A stretch of 6,822 nt of DNA, from NCBI GenBank assembly GCA_937967875.1, contig CALBTQ010000787.1:1-6822 (forward strand). Reading direction: 5' to 3'. Both the position numbers and the translations under genes were made by a program. Of this stretch, positions 1 through 6,647 are shown in pieces; within the stretch, counting starts at the first letter, position 1; every line of letters begins with the position of its first letter. The notes beneath the pieces were generated by a model, which worked only from the letters and a program-made list of their open reading frames with translations, did not search any database and was not told where the DNA came from. The DNA comes from an uncultured Pseudomonadota bacterium (GTDB lineage Bacteria > Lernaellota > Lernaellaia > Lernaellales > Lernaellaceae).

Positions 1-233
1 AACGTGCCCAGGCCGAAGTGCAGCGCCATGTTTTTGTACAGACTGTCGTTGAACTTGAAGTCATGGAAATAGGAATCCAAATCAAGCTTGGCGAATTCGG
101 CTTGCATGATTTCCTGCGCCTTGCGCTCGTCGGGGCTGGTCGGCTGGCGGCGCGGGCATTCGGCGACAATGCGCGAAATCAACTCTTGGACGTAGGCTTC
201 TTCATTGATCGTGGTCGACTTTTGGCGCGGCAT
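1..233 (-). CDS. N-terminal fragment of a possible M28-family-like peptidase (truncated by window edge)
   Basis: Leftward reading frame with 77 complete codons before the window ends, so the C-terminal part is missing. The ATG at 233 is supported by AAGGAG at 240-245, six bases upstream. The visible protein begins MPRQKSTTINEEAYVQELIS and contains CPRRQPTSPDERKAQEIM, then a stretch ending in NMALHFGLGT. A Cys-Pro-Arg segment with a Ser/Glu/Arg-rich helix about 20 residues from the start resembles the N-terminus of M28 zinc aminopeptidases (CGPRPAGSEGERRA-like), but no catalytic motif is in view. There is no signal peptide; the final visible residues could lead into a membrane segment. The assignment is tentative. 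It lies downstream of, and in the same direction as, the small membrane protein at 311-598, but a possible promoter of its own lies in the 77-base gap. Confidence 0.6.
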   Translation of the reverse strand, partial: MPRQKSTTINEEAYVQELISRIVAECPRRQPTSPDERKAQEIMQAEFAKLDLDSYFHDFKFNDSLYKNMALHFGLGT

Positions 234-274
234 GAGATTCTCCTTCGCGTTCATCCTTGTGTAAACGACAGGGA

Positions 275-303
275 ACTTTAACGTGTAGCGGGGTGACTGG
301 CAA
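275..303 (-). promoter_or_regulatory. Possible sigma-70-type promoter for the left-edge gene
   Basis: On the minus strand TTGCCA (298-303) is followed after 17 bases by TAAAGT (275-280), matching the -35 and -10 consensus at 5/6 and 4/6 positions. It would give a leader of about 35 bases before the ATG at 233. It lies wholly within the gap after the stop codon of the small membrane gene. The match is by eye; chance is possible. Confidence 0.35.
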
Positions 304-310
304 TAACGGA

Positions 311-598
311 TTAAGCGTGGGGCGGATGATGATGTTCGGTCGACGAGGCCTCAGTCGTTTTCGGTTTGGCCAGACCCAATTTAACCAACAACCCCAGAAC
401 AAGCGTCGCGACCAATCCCAAACCGGCGGCCTGCCCCAATCCCACCGGACAGCCCGCTTGTCCGCATACCGGGCAAACGGAGGTGGTGGCGGTCAAGCCG
501 GTCACCGACAGCCAGCTCAACAGATAAAACTTCATCGCGGAAAACCAGCGGCGGATTTTCCCCGGCTGTTTTTGCCCTGATTCGGATTCGCTGTGCAT
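311..598 (-). CDS. Small Cys/His-containing membrane protein, function unknown
   Basis: This 95-residue protein matches no family I can name with confidence. It has a hydrophilic N-terminus (1-18), a hydrophobic segment at about 22-39, the cysteine motif CPVCGQAGCPVG at 42-53 (C42, C45, C50), a Gly-rich hydrophobic helix at about 54-76, and a C-terminal tail ending EHHHPPHA. The cysteine cluster between two hydrophobic segments and the His tail could bind a metal; this is inference. The start at 598 is preceded by GAGGAA (604-609), five bases upstream. An internal Met at residue 22 could be an alternative start and would make the first hydrophobic segment N-terminal. It is transcribed divergently from the RHH-zinc importer operon across 128 bases, which suggests shared metal control. 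I saw no strong promoter of its own. Confidence 0.65.
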   Translation of the reverse strand: MHSESESGQKQPGKIRRWFSAMKFYLLSWLSVTGLTATTSVCPVCGQAGCPVGLGQAAGLGLVATLVLGLLVKLGLAKPKTTEASSTEHHHPPHA

Positions 599-654
599 CG
601 ACGTTCCTCGGCTCTATCAGCCAAACGATTTCAGTTTAACAACGGACACGCGGT

Positions 655-683
655 TTGACAATTTGGTAATACGAATTATTAAT
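655..683 (+). promoter_or_regulatory. Probable promoter of the RHH-znuACB operon
   Basis: A perfect -35 hexamer TTGACA lies at 655-660. The candidate -10 is TATTAA (677-682, 16-base spacing) or ATTAAT (678-683, 17-base spacing), each 4/6 to consensus in an AT-rich stretch. The start codon at 727 is about 45 bases downstream. The inverted repeat at 663-672/700-709 covers the spacer and the likely transcript start, so a bound repressor there would block transcription. Confidence 0.55.
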
Positions 684-709
684 AAAAAAGAAATACTTTG
701 TACTACCAA
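663..709. promoter_or_regulatory. Candidate operator: 10-base inverted repeat bracketing the -10 region
   Basis: The left arm TTGGTAATAC (663-672) and right arm GTACTACCAA (700-709) are reverse complements at 9 of 10 positions, separated by 27 bases. The arm centres are 37 bases apart, roughly three and a half helical turns. Between them is a perfect 10-base palindrome, TTATTAATAA (676-685), which overlaps the -10. RHH regulators of the NikR type use spaced inverted half-sites, though with shorter gaps. Binding by the adjacent RHH protein is inference. Confidence 0.45.
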
Positions 710-726
710 CACAAGGACGACGATTC

Positions 727-1002
727 ATGAAACCGCAGAAAGACGAGATCGTCACCTTCAAGGTCGATCAGGCGTTGCTCGCGGAGTTGCGCCAGGTGCC
801 CAACCGTTCGGAATTTATCCGCAACGCGATCAAGACCGCACTGAACAACGTCTGCCCGTTGTGCCAGGGCACCGGCGTGTTGTCGCCCGAACAGAAAAAA
901 CATTGGGAAGATTTCGCCAAACATCATCAATTGATCGAGTGCCAGGAATGTCACGAATTGCACTTGGTCTGCGACAGCCGGCGCAAGCGGCATAAAGTGT
1001 GA
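727..1002 (+). CDS. Ribbon-helix-helix (CopG-like) regulator with Cys/His-rich metal-binding tail
   Basis: This 91-residue protein has a short beta-strand (E7-D14), helix A, and the turn plus helix B of a ribbon-helix-helix DNA-binding fold around PNRSEFIRNAI (25-35). The C-terminal half contains CPLC (43-46), histidines 59, 66 and 67, and a CxxCHxxHxxC-type cluster (C72, C75, H76, H79, C82). It ends in a basic RRKRHKV tail. RHH proteins dimerise and use the strand to read operator DNA. The paired CxxC motifs plus histidines strongly suggest zinc (or another metal) binding. As first gene of an importer operon, just downstream of an inverted repeat, it is most simply an autoregulating metal-responsive repressor; that role is inferred. 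AAGGA at 713-717 lies nine bases before the ATG. No toxin gene is adjacent, so an antitoxin role is unlikely. Confidence 0.85.
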   Translation: MKPQKDEIVTFKVDQALLAELRQVPNRSEFIRNAIKTALNNVCPLCQGTGVLSPEQKKHWEDFAKHHQLIECQECHELHLVCDSRRKRHKV

Positions 1003-1010
1003 GGTAAACG

Positions 1011-1862
1011 ATGAAGCGGATTCTTTTGGCTTTGCTTCTGGTGATCGCGACGGCCCCGGCGGCCTGGGCGAAGGTGAACGTGTTCGTCAGCATCATTCCG
1101 CAGGCGTATTTCATCGAGCGTATCGGCGGGCCGGAAGTGAACGTGCAGGTTCTGGTTGGACCGGGGCAGTCGCCGGAAACGTACGAACCCTCGCCCAAGC
1201 AAATGACTCAATTGGCGCAGGCCGATGTCTATTTCTCGATCGGCGTGCCCTTCGAGCATCGCCTGATGGAGAAAATCAAACGATCGTTCAAAGACCTGAA
1301 CGTGGTCGAATCGCAGCGCGGCATTTCCCTGCGCGGCAGCGAGGAGCACCACCACGACGGGCATCGACCGGACTTCAACATCGATCCGCACATCTGGCTC
1401 GATCCGCAAAAGGCGCGCATCATGTCCTTCACGATGACCGACGAACTGGTGCGGTTACGGCCGCAATTGGCCGAAACGTTCCGCGCCAACCTGCAAAAAC
1501 TGGCGGCCGACCTGGATCAGCTTCATCACGATCTGACCGCCCAACTCAAGCCGTACAAAGGGCGCTCGTTCATGGTGTTTCATCCGGCGTACGGTTACTT
1601 TGCGGGCGCATACGGACTGAATCAAATCGCGGTGGAGGCCGAGGGAAAGAGTCCGAACGCGAAGCAACTCGCCGCATGGATCGACCGGGCCAAGCGGGAA
1701 AAGGTCAAAGTGATTTTCGTGCAACCTCAATTCTCGCAGGAAACGGCGCGCACGATCGCCGCGTCGATCGGCGGCGTCGTCGTAGCGCTGGATCCGCTGT
1801 CGAAAGATTACCTCAACAACCTGCGCAAAATGGCGACGGCCATCGCGGAGGCCATTCCATGA
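1011..1862 (+). CDS. znuA: ZnuA-like metal ABC transporter substrate-binding protein
   Basis: This 283-residue periplasmic protein should capture Zn2+ (possibly Mn2+/Fe2+) and deliver it to the ZnuB-type permease. A signal peptide (KR, then a hydrophobic core, AWA) predicts cleavage after A20; there is no lipobox. Cluster A-I landmarks are SPETYEPSP (54-62), a short His-rich loop EEHHHDGH (111-118), DPHIWLDP (125-132), HPAYGYFAGAYGL from H191, and LDPLS with D261. By family alignment the metal site would be E56, H127, H191 and D261. Most relatives have His at the first position (SPHTYEP), so this glutamate is unusual. The ATG follows the regulator stop by eight bases, with GAGGT at 1001-1005 overlapping that stop. 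The end overlaps znuC by an ATGA junction. Length is normal for the family. Confidence 0.93.
   Translation: MKRILLALLLVIATAPAAWAKVNVFVSIIPQAYFIERIGGPEVNVQVLVGPGQSPETYEPSPKQMTQLAQADVYFSIGVPFEHRLMEKIKRSFKDLNVVESQRGISLRGSEEHHHDGHRPDFNIDPHIWLDPQKARIMSFTMTDELVRLRPQLAETFRANLQKLAADLDQLHHDLTAQLKPYKGRSFMVFHPAYGYFAGAYGLNQIAVEAEGKSPNAKQLAAWIDRAKREKVKVIFVQPQFSQETARTIAASIGGVVVALDPLSKDYLNNLRKMATAIAEAIP
1847..1851 (+). promoter_or_regulatory. Ribosome binding site that fixes the znuC start
   Basis: GGAGG lies seven bases before the ATG at 1859 and inside the end of znuA. The open frame extends back to 1676, but that longer form would read through znuA in another frame and has no family similarity before the ATG at 1859. 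Confidence 0.8.
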
Positions 1863-2620
1863 TCGAACAAACCCCGGCCGTCACCATCACCGACCTGCAC
1901 TTCGCTTACAACGGCGAAACGGTGCTGCGCGACGTCAATCTCAACATCGACGTACGCGACTTCGTAACCATCGTGGGTCCCAACGGCGGCGGAAAAACAA
2001 CGTTACTCAAGTTGATTCTCGGTCTGCTCAAACCGCAACGCGGTTCGGTGGCGGTGATGGGCCGCACGCCCGACCGCACGCGGGCGCGCATCGGTTACAT
2101 GCCGCAGCATACCGACTTCGACCCACATTTCCCCATCACCGTGCAGGACGTGGTGCTCACCGGCCGGCTGCACGAGCATCGCTGGTTCGGCCGTTATAAC
2201 CGGCGCGACCGCGAAGCGGTGCTCAAGGCTTTAACCGAAGTCGATCTGCAGGATTATCTCACACGCCCGTTCGGCGCCCTGTCGGGCGGACAGCGTAAAC
2301 GCGTACTGATCGCCCGCGCGCTGGTGACCAATCCCGATTTGCTGATTCTTGACGAACCGACCGCCAACCTCGATCCGGCCGCCGAACATGATCTTTACCG
2401 GCTGCTGCATCGACTGAATAAAAATCTGACCATTCTGATGGTCTCGCACGATCTGAATTTCGTGTCGTCCTTCGTCAATCGCGTGGTGTGCGTCAACCGC
2501 AAGGTAGTCGTGCATCCGACCGGCGACGTGCCTGTGGAAATGGGTGCGGAATTTTACGGGCGCGACATGCGCGTGATTTTGCACGACCAACACCGGAACG
2601 GCCGCGAGGTGAAATGTTGA
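1859..2620 (+). CDS. znuC: ZnuC-like zinc/metal ABC transporter ATP-binding protein
   Basis: This 253-residue cytoplasmic ATPase should power metal import with the permease encoded next. All core ABC motifs are intact: Walker A GPNGGGKTT (40-48), Q-loop Q83 in YMPQ, signature LSGGQ (141-145), Walker B LLILDE (161-166) and the H-loop SHD (H197). The segment FPITVQDVVLTGR (91-103) is typical of the zinc/manganese (MZT) importer ATPases. The Walker A carries Gly-Gly where many ABC proteins have Ser/Ala-Gly, which is common in this subfamily. The start is the ATG of an ATGA overlap with the znuA stop, with GGAGG upstream, indicating translational coupling. A tail of about 45 residues follows the nucleotide-binding core (RDMRVILHDQH...), as in other Znu/Mnt ATPases. 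Confidence 0.95.
   Translation: MIEQTPAVTITDLHFAYNGETVLRDVNLNIDVRDFVTIVGPNGGGKTTLLKLILGLLKPQRGSVAVMGRTPDRTRARIGYMPQHTDFDPHFPITVQDVVLTGRLHEHRWFGRYNRRDREAVLKALTEVDLQDYLTRPFGALSGGQRKRVLIARALVTNPDLLILDEPTANLDPAAEHDLYRLLHRLNKNLTILMVSHDLNFVSSFVNRVVCVNRKVVVHPTGDVPVEMGAEFYGRDMRVILHDQHRNGREVKC
2606..2611 (+). promoter_or_regulatory. Ribosome binding site deciding the znuB start
   Basis: GAGGTG sits two bases before an ATG at 2614 but eight bases before the ATG at 2620. The second spacing is functional, so 2620 is preferred. It gives a one-base TGATG overlap with the znuC stop. Confidence 0.65.
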
Positions 2621-3474
2621 TGCAATTTTTCACCGATTTGGGCCGTTTCGAATTCCTGCAATATGCACTGCTGACCGGCCTGTTGGCCAGCGTGGCTTGC
2701 GGCGTGGTCGGCACTTACGTGGTCGTGCGGCGCATCACCTACCTGGCCGGCGGCATCGCGCATTCGGTGCTGGGCGGCATGGGCCTGGCGCTGTATTTGA
2801 ACAAAGTCTACGGCTGGACGTTCCTCCATCCGTTCCATGGCGCGGTGGCGGCGGGCATTTTCTCCGCGTTGCTCATCGGCGTGGTCAGCCTCAAGGCGCG
2901 GCAGCGCGAAGACACGGTCATCGGCGCAATTTGGGCGATCGGCATGGCCGTGGGAATTTTGTTCATCGCCAAAACGCCCGGCTTCGATCAAAACCTGATG
3001 AGTTACCTGTTTGGCAACATCCTGATCGTCTCGCCGAAAGAACTGTGGCTGATCGCCGGACTCGACCTGATCGTCGTGGCGATCGCCTTCGCCTACTACC
3101 ACCACTTCACCGCTGTTTGCTTCGACGAGGAATTCGCGCGTCTGCGCGGGGTGAACGTCGAATTCTTCTACCTGCTGCTGTTGGTGCTGACCGCGCTGAC
3201 CGTGGTGCTGTTGGTTTCGGTCGTCGGAATCATCATGGTCATCGCCCTACTCACGTTGCCGGTGGCGATGGCGGCGAATCTCAGCCGCAGCCTGTGGCAG
3301 ACGATGCTCCTGGCGATCGTTGTCAGCATGATCTTGACCACCGGCGGTCTGGCCTTCAGCTACGGCGCGGATCTGCCCAGCGGCGCAACGATCATTGTCC
3401 TGGCCGGTTTTGCCTATCTCGTTTCGATACCATTGAAACATGTGCGGATACCGAATGGGAAAAAAGCAGGATAA
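2620..3474 (+). CDS. znuB: ZnuB-like metal ABC transporter permease
   Basis: This 284-residue integral inner-membrane protein of the ABC-3 (ZnuB/MntB) family should form the metal channel as a homodimer. It is mostly hydrophobic, with roughly eight or nine likely transmembrane segments starting near residue 13. The family hallmark GGIAHSVLGGMG (44-55) is present. Other typical family segments are an AIWAIGMAVGILF helix, FGNIL near the middle, a cytoplasmic DEEFARLRGVN segment, a VVGIIMVIALLTLPVAMA helix and the ANLSRS loop. Start choice: the ATG at 2620 has well-spaced GAGGTG; the ATG at 2614 would add only two residues, and the open frame back to 2488 lies inside znuC. It is the last gene of the operon. 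I see no clear hairpin terminator in the 61 bases that follow. Confidence 0.94.
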   Translation: MQFFTDLGRFEFLQYALLTGLLASVACGVVGTYVVVRRITYLAGGIAHSVLGGMGLALYLNKVYGWTFLHPFHGAVAAGIFSALLIGVVSLKARQREDTVIGAIWAIGMAVGILFIAKTPGFDQNLMSYLFGNILIVSPKELWLIAGLDLIVVAIAFAYYHHFTAVCFDEEFARLRGVNVEFFYLLLLVLTALTVVLLVSVVGIIMVIALLTLPVAMAANLSRSLWQTMLLAIVVSMILTTGGLAFSYGADLPSGATIIVLAGFAYLVSIPLKHVRIPNGKKAG

Positions 3475-3523
3475 CTCTATTTCCTCATTTGCCTATCCAT
3501 ATTAAAATCGAAAACGCTTGCTT

Positions 3524-3527
3524 GGAG
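3524..3527 (+). promoter_or_regulatory. Ribosome binding site choosing the GH28 start
   Basis: GGAG lies eight bases before the ATG at 3536, which begins a proper signal peptide. A TTG at 3518 would put six polar residues before it and would place this site inside the coding sequence, so the ATG is preferred. Confidence 0.7.
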
Positions 3528-3535
3528 AAACGTAC

Positions 3536-5026
3536 ATGAAACAATTTATTACGATGACCATTATTGCATGTCTCATCGTACTGAGTGCTGCATTCTCATG
3601 CAATAAGGTTTCAGACGATAACGATGACGATTACCAGATTGACGACGATACAAGCGACGACAACATCGTCGATGACGATTCGGTAGACGATGACAATGAT
3701 GACGGCAGTCCTGAAACGGTATGTGCTGTAAGAGATTACGGAGCTTCAGGCGATGGCGTCACGTTGGACACAAGTTCAATTCAAGCAGCCATTGACGATT
3801 GTTCATCCCAAGGAGGAGGTCGTGTTTTATTGTCCGCCGGCGTCTATTATTCCGGCTCGCTCAATCTACGGTCAAACATCACTCTTGACCTTCAATCCGG
3901 GGCCACTTTGCTCGGTTCGACCGATAAAAACGACTATCCCACAGAAGTTTTGCTGCTCGCCGAAGGAGTGAACAACATCGTTATCGAAGGCGATGGGGGC
4001 ATTGACGGAAACGGCCCATTTTGGTGGAAACGCAACCTGCTTGGCTTATGGCGCCCAAGTCGACTGATCAAGCTGATCGACAGTCGCCAGATAGTGATTC
4101 GCGATATTACATTACGGCAGTCGCCTAAATGGACCTTGCATTTATTAGCATGTGACCAAGCCCTGATTGAAAACGTGACGATCCGCAACACGGTGGGCAA
4201 TAATTACATCAGCCCGAATACCGACGGAATCGACCTCGAAGGCTGTCACGACATTGAAATCTCGCATTGCGACATCGAAACCGGAGACGACTGTGTGGCT
4301 CTGAAAAACGGTGATGATCAATGGCGGCGCGAATCATACAACATTTCAGTGCACGACTGTTTGTTGGCCGGTTGGGCGAACGGGTTTAAAATCGGCACCG
4401 AGACTGAACGCGATTTCCATGACATTGAATTTCGCGACTCGACCATTCGCGCCTCGGTAGACAGCAATCCCGGGACGCGCTGTATTTCCGGCGTCGCCAT
4501 CATCACCGACGACGGCGCAAACCTCCACAATATTACCGTTGACAACATTCACATGAGCGCTGTCCAAGCCCCGTTTTTTGTACGTCTACAGCGTCGCTTA
4601 CGAGGAGATTTATCCGCACCGGGCACAATCGACAACATCATCCTCAGCAATATCATCGTTGATGACGCTTCCCTGACCGCTTCTATCCAAGGCATTCCCG
4701 AGAAAAAAATTGACGCTGTAACATTGAATAATATTTCCATCAATTCTTCCGAGGGCGGCACAGAGGAGGAGAAGGATCGTTTTGTGCCGGAACGAGAAGC
4801 CCAGTATCCGGATGCCAACAACTTCGGCAAATATCCGGCCTTTGGCCTTTTTGCGCGACATATTAATGGGTGTTTGCGTTATGAGGGTTTGGTGACGTTC
4901 ACCAGCTCGACCGGCGACGGTCGGCCGGAAGTCGTTTACGATGATGTAATGCAAGTTGATGACTCAGGGCTTACCGGCTCTCCCTGGGTATATGACCGCA
5001 CCGGCGATGTCATAGATTGTGAGTGA
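3536..5026 (+). CDS. GH28 polygalacturonase-family lipoprotein with Asp-rich tether
   Basis: This 496-residue exported protein is predicted to hydrolyse galacturonide linkages in pectin-like polysaccharide at the cell surface. The signal sequence leads to C22 in an imperfect lipobox (AFSC). Residues 27-56 are an acidic tether (18 Asp, 3 Asn of 30). The catalytic domain starts near V62 with RDYGASGDG and GGGRVLLSAGVYYSGSL, then shows the right-handed beta-helix pattern. Catalytic motifs NTDG (228-231) and GDD (250-252) are intact. The classic GHG and RIK motifs are replaced by ANGFKIGTETE (281-291) and FFVRLQRRLRG (347-357). This resembles a bacterial GH28 subgroup (FGTES and IRLGNR types) that may act on rhamnogalacturonan or other galacturonides. 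G+C is visibly lower than in its neighbours, suggesting separate history. No transporter or other pectin gene is in view, so the substrate is open. Confidence 0.88.
   Translation: MKQFITMTIIACLIVLSAAFSCNKVSDDNDDDYQIDDDTSDDNIVDDDSVDDDNDDGSPETVCAVRDYGASGDGVTLDTSSIQAAIDDCSSQGGGRVLLSAGVYYSGSLNLRSNITLDLQSGATLLGSTDKNDYPTEVLLLAEGVNNIVIEGDGGIDGNGPFWWKRNLLGLWRPSRLIKLIDSRQIVIRDITLRQSPKWTLHLLACDQALIENVTIRNTVGNNYISPNTDGIDLEGCHDIEISHCDIETGDDCVALKNGDDQWRRESYNISVHDCLLAGWANGFKIGTETERDFHDIEFRDSTIRASVDSNPGTRCISGVAIITDDGANLHNITVDNIHMSAVQAPFFVRLQRRLRGDLSAPGTIDNIILSNIIVDDASLTASIQGIPEKKIDAVTLNNISINSSEGGTEEEKDRFVPEREAQYPDANNFGKYPAFGLFARHINGCLRYEGLVTFTSSTGDGRPEVVYDDVMQVDDSGLTGSPWVYDRTGDVIDCE
3614..3703 (+). repeat. 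GAC/GAT-rich coding repeat (Asp-rich tether)
   Basis: Imperfect runs of GAC and GAT codons encode residues 27-56 of the GH28 lipoprotein, with clusters of two or three Asp separated by short mixed spacers (YQI, TS, NIV, SV). It lies just after the lipid-anchoring cysteine and before the enzyme domain, so it is probably an extended, strongly acidic surface spacer. Confidence 0.8.
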
Positions 5027-5056
5027 TTGACCAAGATCGGTTTGTTTTGCCATCGT

Positions 5057-6448
<1,392 letters not shown>

Positions 6449-6477
6449 CGCAGCCTCACGGTTAGCGGTTTGCCCGC

Positions 6478-6506
6478 ATTATGCCAAAGGATGATGCGCT
6501 TGACGA
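6478..6506 (-). promoter_or_regulatory. Probable promoter of the decarboxylase gene
   Basis: On the minus strand TCGTCA (6501-6506, 4/6 to the -35 consensus) is followed after exactly 17 bases by CATAAT (6478-6483, 5/6 to the -10). It predicts a short leader of about 23 bases that includes the ribosome binding site. The assignment is by eye. Confidence 0.45.
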
Positions 6507-6608
6507 TGCATCCGCGCAATAAAACCATTTCATATTGACATTCGGATTGAGGTACGCAATTTTTGAAACAGAAAAGAAAACTTGCAGGAATTTGACGTCT
6601 TTTCCATC

Positions 6609-6623
6609 GCCGTAACCAACGGC
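6609..6623 (+). other. Small hairpin in the leader of the right-edge lipoprotein
   Basis: GCCGT (6609-6613) and ACGGC (6619-6623) are perfect complements around a five-base loop. It ends 13 bases before the purine-rich ribosome binding site. No T-run follows, so it is not a terminator; it may be chance or a leader structure. Confidence 0.25.
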
Positions 6624-6647
6624 TCAAGAAAATGAGGGGAGGAGAAA

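Larger units (their letters stand above)
6449..6647. other. Divergent intergenic region, decarboxylase / lipoprotein
   Basis: This 199-base gap, the longest in the window, holds the likely decarboxylase promoter on the minus strand and a small hairpin near the lipoprotein start. On the plus strand TTGACA occurs at 6535-6540, but no acceptable -10 lies 16-18 bases after it. The plus-strand promoter for the lipoprotein is therefore unassigned. Confidence 0.5.

Noticed and set aside
727..1002. RHH protein as an antitoxin of a toxin-antitoxin pair
   Set aside because: The next gene, eight bases away, is a substrate-binding protein, and no small toxin frame adjoins it. The Cys/His tail fits metal sensing better.
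951..1409. Leftward 152-codon frame opposite znuA and the end of the regulator
   Set aside because: No ribosome binding site or domain; it lies antisense to two well-supported genes.
1676..1858. N-terminal extension of znuC by 61 residues
   Set aside because: It overlaps the znuA coding sequence in another frame, lacks family similarity, and a well-placed GGAGG precedes the ATG at 1859.
2697..3539. Rightward 280-codon frame inside the permease gene
   Set aside because: Arg/His-rich frame-shadow of znuB, which has clear membrane-protein content in its own frame.
5027..5056. Bidirectional terminator between the convergent GH28 and decarboxylase genes
   Set aside because: The 30-base gap has no stem longer than three or four pairs and no clean T-run on either strand.
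6535..6563. Plus-strand promoter using TTGACA at 6535-6540 for the right-edge lipoprotein
   Set aside because: The -35 is perfect but bases 16-18 downstream (CAATTT/AATTTT region) match the -10 consensus at no more than about two or three positions.
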